Positions 36,920 through 49,598 of a DNA stretch of 64,000 nucleotides are shown piece after piece; position 1 is the stretch's first letter, and every line of letters starts with the position of its first letter. The position numbers and the translations under genes are program-made. Source of the DNA: Heterohyrax brucei (lineage: Eukaryota > Chordata > Mammalia > Hyracoidea > Procaviidae). The stretch is from positions 18,263,431-18,327,430 of the forward strand of contig CM053146.1 in NCBI GenBank assembly GCA_028571685.1, in the 5' to 3' direction. The notes under the pieces are model-generated. The model had not been told where the DNA came from, searched no databases, and was given only the letters and a program-made list of their open reading frames with translations.

Positions 36920-37505
36920 CTCTATCCACAATGTAGGTTTTACCGGTTTTCTAAGTCTCTCTTATTTTCTTGTAGTGATACACGGAATTCTCTGTATACT
37001 TCTGTAACTTCTCTAGCTAGATGAATCAGTGTGTACTTTCTCTTGTTTCTATCTGTTACCAATCATGAGAAACTCATACATTCTCTGTTCACTGTTTCCC
37101 AGTCTTGGAGAAGTAGATTTCTTTGGACGAAACTGCTGTTTTCACATTGGTAAGTACTCCCAACTGTATCAACAATGTAGGTTTTACCAGTTTTCTAAGT
37201 CTCTCTTATTTTCTTGTACTTATATTTTTAATTCTCTGTGTAAACCTCTGTAACCTTTCTAGGTAGATGAATCACTGTGTACTTTCTCTTGTTTCTATCT
37301 GTTACCAATCTTCAGAAACTCATACATTCTCTATTCACTGTTTCACGGACTTAGAGAACTAAATTTCTTTCAGCTAAAGTGCTGTTTTCACAGTGCTAAG
37401 TACTCCCAACTCTATCAACAATGTAGGTTTTACCAGTTTTCTAAGTCTCTCTTATTTTCTTGTACTTAAACTTGGAATTCTCTGTGTAAACCTCTGTAAC
37501 TTGTC
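36920..37505 (+). repeat. 14-monomer-spaced block, copy 2
   Basis: This is the partner of 33,480-34,060. Small differences (ATACACGG for ATACATGG, CTATTCACTG for CTGTTCACTG, ACTTAAACTTGG for ACTTATACTTGG) show more divergence than between the two 16-monomer units, so this event looks older. Confidence 0.78.
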
Positions 37506-40500
37506 TAGGTAGATGAATCACTGTGTACTTTCTCTTGTTTCTATCTGTTACCAATCTTGAGAAACTCATACATTCTCCGTTCACTGTTTCCCAGTCTTAG
37601 AGAAATAGATTTCTTTCTGCGAAAGTGCTGTCTTCACAGTGCTAGTTACTCCCAACTCTATCCACAATGTAGGTTTTAACAGTTTTCTAAGTCTCTCTTA
37701 TTTTCTTGTACTTATACATGGAATTCTCTGTGTAAACTTCTGTAACTTCTCTAGGTAGATGAATCACTGTTTACTTTCTCTTGTTTCTATCTGTTACCAA
37801 TCCTGAGAAACTCATACATTCTCTGTTCACTGTTTCCCAGTCTTAGAGAAGTAGATTTCTTTCTGCGAAAGTGCTGTTTTCACAGTGCTAAGTACTCCCA
37901 ACTCTATCCACAATGTAGGTTTTACCAGTTTTCTAAGTTTCTCTTATTTTCTTGTACTGATACATGGAATTCTCTGTGTAAACTTCTGTAACTTCTCTAG
38001 GTAGATGAATCACTGTGTACTTTCTCTTCTTTCTATCTGTTACCAATCTTGAGAAACTCATATATTCTCTGTTCACTGTTTCCCAGTCTTGGAGAAGTAG
38101 ATTTCTTTCTGCGAAAGTGCTGTTTTCACAGTGCTAAGTACTCCCAACTCTATCCACAATGTAGGTTTTACCAGTTTTCTAAGTGTTTCTTATTTTCTGG
38201 TACTTATACTTGGAATTCTCTGTGTAAACCTCTGTAACTTTTCTAGGTAGATCAATCACTGTGTACTTTCTCTTGTTTCTATCTTTTACCAATCTTGAGA
38301 AACTCAGACATTCTCTGTTCACTGTTTCCCAGTCTTAGAGAAGTAGATTTCTTTCTGCGAAAGTGCTGTTTTCACAGTGCTAAGTACTTCCAACTCTATC
38401 AACAATGTAGGTTTTACCAGTTTTCTAAGTCTCTCTTATTTTCCTGTACTTAAACTTGGAATTCTCTTTGTAAACCTCTGTAACTTTTCTAGGTAGATGA
38501 ATCACTATGTACTTTCTCTTGTTTCTATCTGCTACCAATCTTGAGAAGCTCATACATTCTCTGTTCACTGTTTCACGGACTTAGAGAACGATATTTCTTT
38601 CGGCGAAAGTGCTGTTTTCACAGTGCTAAATACTCCCAACTCTATCCACAATGTAGGTTTTACCAGTTTTCTAAGTCTCTCTTATTTTCTTGTACTTATA
38701 CATGCAATTCTCTGTTTAAACTTCTGTAATTTTTCTAGGTAGATCAATCACTGTTTACTTTCTCTTGTTTCTATCTGTTACCAATCCTTAGAAACTCATA
38801 CATTCTCTGTTCACCGTTTCCCAGTCTTAGAGAAGTAGATTTCTTTCGAGGAAACTGCTGTTTTCACAGTGCTAAGTACTCCCAACTCTATCAACAATGT
38901 CGGTTTTACCAGTTTTCTAAGTCTCTCTTATTTTCTTATACTTATACTTGGAATTCTATTTGTAAACCTCTGTAACTTTCCTAGGTAGACGAATCACTGT
39001 GGACTTTCTCTTGTTTCTATCTGTTACCAATCTTGAGAAACTCATACATTCTCTCTTCACTGTTTCCCAGTCTTAGAGAAGTAGATTTCTTTCTGTGAAA
39101 GTGCTCTTTTTACAGTGCTAAGTACTCCCAGCTCTATCCACAATGTAGGTTTTACCAGTTTTCTAAGTCTCCCTTATTTTCTTCTACTGATGCATGGAAT
39201 TCTCTGTGTAAACTTCTGTAACTTCTCTAGGTTAATGAATCACTGTGTACTTTCTCTTGTTTCCATCTGTTACTAATCTTGAGAAACTCATACATTCTCT
39301 GTTCACTGTTTCCTAGTCTTAGAGAAGTAGATTTCTTTCAGCGAAAGTGCTCTTTTCACAGTGCTAAGTACTCCCAACTCTATCCACAATGTAGGTTTTA
39401 CCAGTTTTCTAAGTCTCTCTTATTTTCTTGTACTGATACATGGAATTCTCTGTGTAAACTTCTGTAACTTCTCTAGGAATATGAATCACTGTGTACTTTC
39501 TCTTGTTTCTGTCTGTTACCAATTGAGAAAGTCATAGATTCTCTGTTCACTGTTTCATAGTCTTAGACAACTAAATTTCTTTCGGCGAAAGTGCTGTTTT
39601 CACAGTGCTAAGTACTCCCAACTCTATCAACAATGTAGGTTTTACCAGTTTTGTAAGTCTCTCTTATTTTCTTGTATTTAAACGTGGAATTCTCTGTGTA
39701 AACCTTTGTCACTTGTCTACGTAGATGAATCACTGTGTACTTTCTCTTGTTTCTATCTGTTACCAATCTTGAGAAACTCAGACATTCTCTGTTAACTGTT
39801 TCCCAGTCTTAGAGAAGTAGATTTCTTTCTGAGAAAGTGCTGTTTTCACAGTGCTAAGTACTCCCAACTCTATCAACAATGTAGGTTTTACCAGTTTTCT
39901 AAGTCCCTCTTATTTTCTTGTACTTATACTTGAATTCTCTGTGTAAACCTCTATAACTTTTCTAGGTAAATGAAAAACTGTGCACTTTCTCTTGTTTCTA
40001 TCTGTTACCAATCTTGAGAAACTTATACATTCTCTGTTCACTGTTTCCCAGTCTTAGAGAAGTAGATTTCTTTCTGCGAAAGTACTGTTTTCACAGTGCT
40101 AAGTACTCCCAACTCTATGCACAATGTAGGTTTTACCAGTTTTCTAAGTCTCTCTTATTTTCTTGTACTTATACATGGAATTCTCTGTGTAAACTTCTGT
40201 AACTCCTCTGAGTAGATGATTCACTGTGTACTTTCTCTTGTTTCTACCTGTTACCAATCCTGAGAAACTCATACATTCTCTCTTCACTATTTCCCAGTCT
40301 TAGAAAAGTAGATTTCTTTCTGCGAAAATGCTGTTTTCACAGTGCTAAGTACTCACAACTCTATCCACAATGTAGGTTTTACCAGTTTTCTAAGTCTCCC
40401 TAATTTTCTTGTACTGATACATGGAATTCTCTGTGTAAACTTCTGTAACTTCTCTAGGTAGACGAATTACTGTGTACTTTCTCTTGTTTCTATCTGTTAC

Positions 40501-40751
40501 CAATCTTGAGAAACTCATAAATTCTCTCTTCACTGTTTCACAGACATAGAGAAGTAGATTTCTTTCGGCGAAAGTACTGTTTTCACAGTGCTAAGTACTC
40601 CCAACTCTATCCACAATGTAGTTTTTACCAGTTTTCTAACTCTCTCTTATTTTCTTGTACTTATACATGGAATTTTCTGCGTAAACTTCTGTAACTTCTC
40701 TAGGTAGATGATTCACTGTGTACTTTCTCTTGTTTCTATCTGTTACCAATC
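37506..40751 (+). repeat. Divergent monomers, 37.5-40.8 kb
   Basis: About 13 monomers with many private changes, for example CACTGTTTACTTTC near 37,770 and 38,750, ATTTTCTGGTAC near 38,197, TGCTACCAATC near 38,530 and CACTGTGGACTTTC near 38,996. The anchor near 39,523 is short by two bases (ACCAATTGAG), a form shared with 41,242 and 45,419. GAAAAACTGTGCAC near 39,975 is a marker also seen near 34,075, 48,820, 55,460 and 59,149. No genes are seen. Confidence 0.75.
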
Positions 40752-41330
40752 TTGAGAAACTCATACATTCTCTATTCACTGTTTCACGGACTTAGAGAAC
40801 TAAATTTCTTTCGGCAAAAGTGCTGTTTTCACAGTGCTAAGTACTCCCAAATCTATCAACAATGTAGGTTTTACCAGTTTTCTAAGTCTCTCTTATTTTC
40901 TTGTACTTATACTTGGAATTCTCTGTGTAAACCTCTGTAACTTCTCTAGTTAGATCAATCACTGTGTACTTTCTCTTGTTTCTGTCTGTTACCAATCTTG
41001 AGAAACTCATGCATTCTCTGTTCACTGTTTCCCAGTCTTAGAGAAGTAGATTTCTTTCAGCGAAAGTGCTGTTTTCACAGTGCTAAGTACTCCAAACTCT
41101 ATCCACAATGTAGGTTTTACCGGTTTTCTAAGTCTCACTTATTTTCTTGTACTGATACATGGAATTCTCTGTGTAAACTTCTGTAACTTCTCTAGGAATA
41201 TGAATCACTGTGTACTTTCTCTTGTTTCTGGCTGTTACCAATTGAGAAAGTCATAGATTCTCTGTTCACTGTTTCATAGTCTTAGAGAAGTAAATTTCTT
41301 TCGGCTAAAGTGCTCTTTTCACAGTGCTAA
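40752..41330 (+). repeat. 17-monomer-spaced block, copy 1
   Basis: This matches about 44,929-45,507 at offset 4,177. Shared features are CTCCAAATCTATC or its variant, TTAGATCAATCACTG, TTTCTGTCTGTTACC, CATGCATTCTC, ACCGGTTTTCTAAGTCTCAC, GGAATATGAATC and the short anchor ACCAATTGAGAAAG. The match fades inside the monomer at 41,242, where GGCTAAAGTGCTC differs from GGCGAAAGTGCTG. Confidence 0.72.
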
Positions 41331-42534
41331 GTACTCCCAACTCTATCTACAATGTAGGTTTTACCAGTTTTGTAAGTCTCTCCTATTTTCTTGTATTTGA
41401 ACTTGGAATTCTCTGTGTAAACCTTTGTAACTTGTCTACGTAGATGAATCACTGTGTACTTTCTCTTGTTTCTATCACTTACCAATCTTGAGAAACTCAT
41501 ACATTCTCTGTTCACTGTTTCCCAGTCTTAGAGAAGTAGATTTCTTTCTGCGAAAGTGCTGTTTTCACAGTGCTAAGTACTCCCAACTCTATCCATCATG
41601 TAGGTATTACCAGTGCTCTAAGTCTGTCTTATTTTCCTGTACTTATACATGGAATTCTCTGTGTAAACTTCTGTAACTTTTCTAGGTAGATGAATCACTG
41701 TGTACTTTCTCCTGTTTCTATCTGTTACCAATCTTGAGAAAGTCATACATTCTCTGTTCACTGTTTCACGGACGTAGAGAACGAAATTTCTTTCGGCGAA
41801 ACTGCTGTTTTCACAGTGCAAAGTACTCCCAACTCTATCAACAATGTAGGTTTTACCAGTTTTCTAAGTCTCACTTATTTTCTTGTACTTAAACTTGGAA
41901 TTCTCTTTGTAAAGCTCTGTAACTTTTCTAGGTAGATGAATCACTGTGTACTTTCTCTTATTTCTATCTGTTACCAATCTTGAGAAACTCATACATTCCC
42001 TGTTCACTGTTTCACGGACATAGAGAACTAAATTTCTTTCGGCGAAAGTGCTTTTTTCACAGTGCTAAGTACTCCCAACTGTATCCACAATGTAGGTTTT
42101 ACCAGTTTTCTAAGTCTCTCTTATTTTCGTGTACTTATACATGGAATTCTCTGTGTAAACCTCTGTAACTTCTCTAGGTAGATGAATCACTGTGTACTTT
42201 CTCTTGTTTCTATCTGTTACCAATCTTGAGAAACTCATACGTTCTCTATTCACTGTTTCCCAGTCTTAGAGAAGTAGATTTCTTTCTGCGAAAGTGCTGT
42301 TTTCACAGTGCTAAGTACTCCCAACTCTATCCACAATGTAGGTTTTACCAGTTTTCTAAGTCTTTCTTATTATCTTGTACTTATACTTGGTATTCTCTCT
42401 GTAAACCTCTGTAACTTTTCTAGGTAGATGAGTCACTGTGTACTTTCTCTTGTTTCTATCTGTTACCAATCTTGAGAAACTCATACATTCTCTGTTCACT
42501 GTTTCCCAGTCTTAGAGAAGTAGATTTCTTTCTG
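41331..42534 (+). repeat. Divergent monomers, 41.3-42.5 kb
   Basis: About five monomers. Notable private changes are CCATCATGTAGGTATTACC near 41,600, CTCTAAGTCTGTC near 41,622, CTCCTGTTTC near 41,710 and ATTTTCGTGTAC near 42,125. The monomer at 42,226 resembles 5,108 and 19,112 in CTCTATTCACTG and TTATTATCTTG. No genes or unique sequence are seen. Confidence 0.72.
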
Positions 42535-43400
42535 CGAAAGTGCTGTTTTACAGTGCTAAGTACTCCCAACTCTATCCACAATATAGGTTTTACCAGCTTT
42601 CTAAGTCTCTCTTATTTTTTTGTAGGTATACATGGAATTCTCTGTGTAAACTTCTGTACCTTCTCTAGGTAGATGAATCACTGTGTACTTTCTCTTCTTT
42701 CTATCTGTTACCAATCTTGAGAAACTCATACATTCTCTGTTCACTGTTTCCCAGTCTTCGAGAAGTAGATTTCCTTCAGCGAAAGTGCTGTTTTCACAGT
42801 GCTAAGTACTCCCAACTCTATCAACAATGTAGCTTTTACCAGTTTTCTAAGTCTCTCTTATTTTCTTGTACTTAAACTTGGAATTCTCTTCGTAAACCTC
42901 TGTAACTTTTTTAGGTAGATGAATCACTGTGTACTTTCTCTTGTTTCTATCTGTTACCAATCTTGAAAAACTCATACATTCTCTGTTCACTGTTTCACGG
43001 ACTCAGAGAACTAAATTTCTTTCGGCGAAAGTGCTGTTTTCACAGTGCTAAGTACTCCAAAATCTATCAACAATGTAGGTTTTACCAGTTTTCTAAGTCT
43101 CTCTTATTTCGTTGTACTTATTCTTGGAATTCTCTTTGTAAACCACTGTAACATCTCTAGTTAGATCAATCACTGTGTACTTTCTCTTCTTTCTGTCTGT
43201 TACCAATCTTGAGAAACTCATACATTCTCTGTTCACTGTTTCCTAGTCTTAGAGAAGTAGTTTTCTTTCAGCGAAAGTGCTGTTTTCACAATGCTAAGTA
43301 CTCCCAACTCTATCCACAATGTAGGTTTTACCGGTTTTCTAAGTCTCTCTTATTTTCTTATACTGATACATGGAATTCTCTGTGTAAACTTCTGTAACTT
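42535..43400 (+). repeat. Eight-monomer tandem repeat, copy 1
   Basis: This matches about 44,501-45,366 at offset 1,966 (eight monomers). Shared spellings are a one-base loss giving CTGTTTTAC at the core, ACCAGCTTTC, TTGTAGGTATACATGG, TGTACCTTCTC, TTTCCTTCAGCG, and TTATTTCGTTGTAC. The right end fades because the monomer at 45,175 takes its right half from the 40,998 form. Confidence 0.75.
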
Positions 43401-44500
43401 CTCTAGCTAGATGAATCAGTGTGTACTTTCTCTTGTTTCTATCTGTTACCAATCATGAGAAACTCATACATACTCTGTTCACTCTTTCCCAGTCTTAGAG
43501 AAGTAGATTTCTTTGGACGAAACTGCTGTTTTCACAGTGGTAAGTACTTCCAACTCTATCCACAATGTAGGTTTTACCAGTTTTCTAAGTCTCTCTTGTT
43601 TTCTTGTACTGATACATGGAATTCTCTGTGTAAACTTCTGTAACTTCTCTAGGTAGATGAATCATTGTGTACTTTCTCTTGTTTCTATCTGTTACCAATC
43701 ATGAGAAACTCATACATTCTCTGTTCACTGTTTCCCAGTCTTAGAGAAGTAGATTTCTTTCGACGAAACTGCTGTTTTCACAGTGCTAAGTACTTCCAAC
43801 TCTATCAACAATGTAGGTTTTACCAGTTTTCTAAGTCTCTCTTATTTTCTTGTACTTATACTTGGAATTCTCTTTGTAAACCTCTGTAACTTTTCTAGGG
43901 AGACGAATCACTGTGTACTTTCTCTTGTTTCTATCTGTTACCAATCTTGAGAAACACATACATTCTCTGTTCACTTTTTCACAGACTTAGAGAACTAAAT
44001 TTTTTTGGCGAAAGTGCTGTTTTCACAGTGCTAAGTACTCCCAACACTATCAACAATGTAGGTTTTACCAGTTTTCTAAGTCTCTCTGATTTTCTTGTAC
44101 TTATACTTCGAATTCTCTGTGTAAACCTCTGTAACTTTTCTAAATAGATGAATCACTATGTACTTTCTCTTGTTTCTGTCTGTTACCAATCTTGAGAAAC
44201 TCATAAATTCTCTCTTCACTGTTTCACAGACTTAGAGAAGTAGATTTCTTTCGGCGAAAGTGCTGTTTTCACAGTGCTAAGTACTCCCAACTCTATCCAC
44301 AATGTAGTTTTTACCAGTTTTCTAAGTCTCTCTTATTTTCTTGTACTTATACATGGAATTTTCTGCGTAAACTTCTGTAACTTCTCTAGGTAGATGATTC
44401 ACTGTGTACTTTCTCTTGTTTCCATCTGTTACTAATCTTGAGAAACTCATACATTCTCTGTTCACTGTTTCCCAGTCTTAGAGAAGTAGATTTATTTCGG
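43401..44500 (+). repeat. Inner monomers of the eight-monomer repeat
   Basis: These monomers (43,455, 43,701, 43,947, 44,192) lie between the two matched parts. They include TTTGGACGAAACTG (as at 33,624), a TTTCGACGAAAC monomer followed by a T7 monomer at 43,947, and a CATAAATTCTCTCTTC monomer at 44,192 like those at 31,907 and 40,506. No genes are seen. Confidence 0.72.
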
Positions 44501-45507
44501 CGAAAGTGCTGTTTTACTGTGCTAAGTACTCCCAACTCTATCCACAATGTAGGTTTTACCAGCTTTCTAAGTCTCTCTTATTTTCTTGTAGGTATACATG
44601 GAATTCTCTGTGTAAACTTCTGTACCTTCTCTAGGTAGATGAATCCCTGTGTACTTTCTCTTGTTTCTATCTGTTACCAATCTTGAGAAACTCATACATT
44701 TTCTGTTCACTGTTTCCCAGTCTTAGAGAAGTAGATTTCCTTCAGCGAAAGTGCTGTTTTCACAGTGCTAAGTACTCCCAACTCTATCAACAATGTAGCT
44801 TCTACCAGTTTTCTAAGTCTCCCTTATTTTCTTGTACTTAAACTTGGAATTCTCTTTGTAAACCTCTGTAACTTTTTTAGGTAGATGAATCACTGTGTAC
44901 TTTCTCTTGTTTCTATCTGTTACCAATCTTGAGAAACTCATACATTCTCTGTTCACTGTTTCACGGACTTAGAGAACTAAATTTCTTTCGGCGAAAGTGC
45001 TGTTTTCACAGTGCTAAGTACTCCCAAATCTATCAACAATGTAGGTTTTACCAGTTTTCTAAGTCTCTCTTATTTCGTTGTACTTATACTTGGAATTCTC
45101 TTTGTAAACCTCTCTAACTTCTCTAATTAGATCAATCACTGTGTACTTTCTCTTGTTTCTGTCTGTTACCAATCTTGAGAAACTCATGCATTCTCTGTTC
45201 ACTGTTTCCTAGTCTTAGAGAAGTAGATTTCTTTCAGCGAAAGTGTTGTTTTCACAGTGCTAAGTACTCCCAACTCTATCCACAATGTAGGTTTTACCGG
45301 TTTTCTAAGTCTCACTTATTTTCTTGTACTGATACATGGAATTCTCTGTGTAAACTTCTGTAACTTCTCTAGGAATATGAATCACTGTGTACTTTCTCTT
45401 GTTTCTGGCTGTTACCAATTGAGAAAGTCATAGATTCTCTGTTCACTGTTTCATAGTCTTAGAGAAGTAAATTTCTTTCGGCGAAAGTGCTGTTTTCACA
45501 GTGCTAA
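44501..45507 (+). repeat. Eight-monomer copy 2 merging into 17-monomer copy 2
   Basis: The left part follows 42,535-43,400 and the right part follows 40,752-41,330; the two matches overlap in the H-type monomer at 44,929 and switch inside the monomer at 45,175. The stretch is therefore a composite of two older blocks, best explained by exchange or gene-conversion-like copying between homologous monomers. Confidence 0.7.
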
Positions 45508-47631
45508 GTACTCCCAACTCTATCAACAATGTAGTTTTTACCAGTTTTCTAAGTCTCTCTTATTTTCTTGTACTTATACATGGAATTCTCTGTGTAAACT
45601 TCTGTAACTTGTCTAGGTAGATGATTCACTGTGTACTTTCTCTTGTTTCTATCTGTTACCAATCTTGAGAAACTCATACATTCTCTGTTCACTGTTTCCC
45701 AGTCTTAGAGAAGTAGATTTCTTTCTGCGAAAGTGCTGTTTTCACAGTGCTAAGTACTCCCAACTCTATCCACAATGTAGGTTTTACCAGTTTTCTAAGT
45801 CTCCCTTATTTTCTTGTACTGATACATGGAATTCTCTGTGTAAACTTCTGTAACTTCTCTAGGTAGATGAATTACTGTGTACTTTCTCTTGTTTCTATCT
45901 GTTACCAATCTTGAGAAACTCATACGTACTCTGTTCGCTGTTTCCCAGTCTTAGAGAAGTAAATTTCTTTCACCGAAAGAGCTGTTTTCACAGTGCTAAG
46001 TACTCCCAACTCTATCCACAATGTAGGTTTTACCAGTTTTCTAAGTCTCTCTTATTTTCTTGTACTTATACTTGGAATTCTCTGTGTAAACCTCTGTACC
46101 TTTTCTAGGTAGATGAATCACTGTGTACTTTCTCTTGTTTCTATCTGTTACCAATCTTGAGAAACTCATACATTCTCTGTTCACTGTTTCACGGACTTAG
46201 AGAACGAAATTTCGTTCGGCGAAAGTGCTGTTTTCACAGTGCTAAGTACTCCCAACTCTATCCACAATGTAGGTTTTACCAGTTTTCTAAGTCTCTCTTA
46301 TTTTCTTGTACTTATACTTGGATTTCTCTGTGTAAATCTCTGTAACTTTTCTATGTAGATGAATCACTGTGTACATTCTCTTGTTTCTATCTGTTACCAA
46401 TCTTGAGAAACTCAGACATTCTCTGTTCACTTTTTCTCAGTCTTAGACAAGTGAATTTCCTTCTGCGAAAGTGCTGTTTTCACAGTGCTAAGTACTCCCA
46501 ACTCTATCAACAATGTAGGTTTTACCAGTTTTCTAAGTCTCTCTTATTTTCTTGTACTGATATATGGAGTTCTCTGTGTAAACTTCTGTAACTTCTCTAT
46601 GTAGATGAATCACTGTGTACTTTCTCTTGTTTCTATCTGTTACCAGTCATGAGAAACTCATACATTCTCTGTTCACTGTTTCCCAGTCTTAGAGAAGTAG
46701 ATTTCTTTCGACGAAACTGCTGTTTTCACAGTGCTAAGTACTCCCAACTCTATCAACAATGTAGGTTTTGCCAGTTTTCTACGTCTCTCTTATTTTCTTG
46801 TACTTATACTTGGAATTCTCTTTGTAAACCTCTGTAACTTTTCTAGGTAGACGAATCACTGTGTACTTTCTCTTGTTTCTATCTGTTACCAATCTTGAGA
46901 AACTCATACATTCTCTGTTCACTGTTTCATGGACTTAGAGAACGAAATTTCTATCGGCGAAAGTGCTGTTTTCACAGTGCTAAGTTCTCCCAACTCTATC
47001 CACAATGTAGGTTTTACCAGTTTTCTAAGTCTCTCTGATTTTCTTGTACTTATACTTGGAATTCTCTGTGTAAACCTCTGTAACTATTCTAGGTAGATGA
47101 ATCACTGTGTACTTTCTCTTGTTTCTATCTGTTACCAATCTTGAGAAACTCATAAATTCTCTCTTCACTGTTTCACAACTTAGAGAAGTAGATTTCTTTC
47201 AGCGAAAGTGCTGTTTTCACAGTGCTAAGTACTCCCAACTCTATCAACAATGTAGTTTTTACCAGTTTTCTAAGTCTCTCTTATTTTCTTCTACTTATAC
47301 ATGGAATTCTCTGTGTAAACTTCTGTAACTTCTCTAGGTAGATGAATCACTGTGTACTTTCTCTTGTTTCTATCTGTTACCAATCTTGAGAAACTCATAC
47401 GTACTCTGTTCACTGTTTCCCAGTCTTAGAGAAGTAGATTTCTTTCGGTGAAAGTGCTGTTTTCACAGTGCTAAGTACTCCCAACTCGATCAGCAATGTA
47501 GGTTTTACCAGTTTTCTAAGTCTCTCTTATTTTCTTGTACTTATACTTGGAATTCTCTGTGTAAACCTCTGTAACTTTTCTAGGTAGATGAATCCCTGTG
47601 TACTTTCTCTTGTTTCTATCTGTTACCAATC
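45508..47631 (+). repeat. Monomers leading into the right-hand young region
   Basis: About nine monomers: common P forms at 45,665 and 46,403, H forms at 46,157 and 46,895, a TTTCGACGAAAC form at 46,649, and a CATAAATTC form at 47,141. The monomer at 47,386 has CGGTGAAAG with ACTCGATCAGC; its right part reappears at 55,992, where it marks the start of another copy of the nested unit. Confidence 0.75.
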
Positions 47632-49598
47632 TTGAGAAACTCATACATTCTCTGTTCACTGTTTCCCAGTCTTAGAGAAGTAGATTTCTTTCTGCGAAAG
47701 TGCTGTTTTCACAGTGCTAAGTACTCCCACCTCTATCCACAATGTAGGTTTTACCAGTTTTCTAAGTCTCTCTTATTTTCTTGTACTGATACATGGAATT
47801 CTCTGTGTAAACTTCTGTAACTTCTCTAGGTAGATGAATCACTGTGTACTTTCTCTTGTTTCTATCTGTTACCAATCATGAGAAACTCATACATTCTCTG
47901 TTCACTGTTTCCTAGTCTTAGAGAAGTAGATTTCTTTCGACGAAACTGCTGTTTTCACAGTGCGAAGTACTCCCAACTCTATCAACAATGTAGCTTTTAC
48001 CAGTTTTCTAAGTCTCTCTTATTTTCTTGTACTTATACTAGGAATTCTCTGTGTAAACCTCTGTAACTTTTCCAGGTAGACGAAACACTGTGTACTTTCT
48101 CTTGTTTCTGTCAGTTACCAATCTTGAGAAACTCATACATTCTCTGTTCACTGTTTCCCAGTCTTAGAGAAGTAGATTTGTTTCGGCGAAAGTGCTGTTT
48201 TCCCAGTGCTACGTACTCCCAACTCTATCCACAATGTAGGTTTTACCACTTTTCTAAGTCTCTCTTATTTTCTTGTACTTATACTTGGAATTCTCTGTGT
48301 AAACCTCTGTAACCTTTCTAGGTAGATGAATCACTGTGTACTTTCTCTTGTTTCTATCTGTTACCAATCTTGAGAAAGTCATACATTCTCTGTTTTCTGT
48401 TTCACGGACTTAGAGAACGAAATTTCTTTCGGCGAAAGTGCTTTTTTCACAGTACTAAGTAATCCCAACTCTATCAATAATGTGGGTTTTACCAGTTTTC
48501 TAAGTCTCTCTTATTTTCTTGTACTTATACATGGAATTCTCTCGGTAAAATTATGTAACTTCTCTAGGTAGATGAATCAGTGTGTACTTTCTCTTGTTTC
48601 TATCTGTTACCAATCTTGAGAAACTCATACATTCACTGTTCACTGTTTCCCAGTCTTAGAGAAGTAGATTTCTTTCGACGAAACTGCTGTTTTCACAGTG
48701 CTAAGTACTCCCAACTCTATCAACAATGTAGGTCTTACCAGTTTTCTAAGACTCTCTTATTTTCTTGTACTTATACTTGGAATTCTCTGTGTAAACCTCT
48801 GTAACTTTTCTAGGTAGATGAAAAACTGTGCACTTTCTCTTGTTTCTATCTGTTACCAATCTCGAGAAACTTATACATTCTCTGTTCACTGTTTCCCAGT
48901 CTTAGAGAAGTAGATTTCTTTCTGCGAAAGTGCTGTTTTCACAGTGCTAAGTACTCCCAACTCTATCCACAATGTAGGTTTTACCAGTTTTCTAAGTCTC
49001 TCTTATTTTCTTGTACTTATACATGGAATTCTCTGTGTAAACTTCTGTAACATCTCTGGGTAGATGAATCACTGTGTACTTTCTCTTGTTTCTATCTGTT
49101 ACCAATCTTGAGAAACTCATACATTCTCTGTTCACTGTTTCGCAGTCTTAGACAAGTAGATTTCTTTCTGCGAAAGTGCTGTTTTCACCGTGCTAAGTAC
49201 TCCCAACACTATCCACATTGTAGGTTTTACCAGTTTTCTAAGTCTTTTTTATTTTCTTGTACTTATACTGAGAATTCTCTATGTAAACCTCGTAACTTTT
49301 ATAGGTAGATGAATCACTGTGTACTTTCTCTTGTTTCCATCTGTTACCAATCTTCAGAAACTCATACATTCTCTGTTCACTGTTTCCCAGACTTAGAGAA
49401 GTAGATTTCTTTCGGTGAAAGTGCTGTTTTCACAGTGCTAAGTACTCCCAACTCGATCAACAATGTAGGTTTTACCAGTTTTCTAAGTCTCTCTTATTTT
49501 CTTGTACTTATACATGGAATTCTCTGTGTAAACCTCTGTAACTTTTCTAGGTAGATGAATCCCTGTGTACTTTCTCTTGTTTCTATCTGTTACCAATC
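47632..49598 (+). repeat. Nested unit, alpha copy (8 monomers)
   Basis: This is the shortest of three versions of one unit. Its monomers are 47,632, 47,878, 48,124 (chimeric), 48,370, 48,616, 48,862, 49,108 and 49,353. The first two match 53,287/53,533 (offset 5,655) and 56,238/56,484 (offset 8,606); the last five match 55,009-55,992 (offset 6,639). Relative to the 15-monomer gamma copy it lacks seven monomers at the chimera. Markers include GTAGACGAAACACTG, TGTCAGTTACC, CTGTTTTCTGTTTC and GAAAAACTGTGCAC. Confidence 0.82.
48124..48369 (+). repeat. Chimeric monomer at a seven-monomer deletion
   Basis: The left part (after TGTCAGTTACC, with GATTTGTTTCGG) matches the monomer at 56,730. The right part (TTTCCCAGTGCTACGTACTC, ACCACTTTTC, AACCTTTCTAGG) matches 54,763 and 58,452. 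The switch lies within 48,181-48,202, monomer positions 58-79, which is the dyad and the first part of the core. The distance 56,730 to 58,452 is 1,722 bp, exactly seven monomers, so one in-register exchange explains the difference. Confidence 0.8.
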
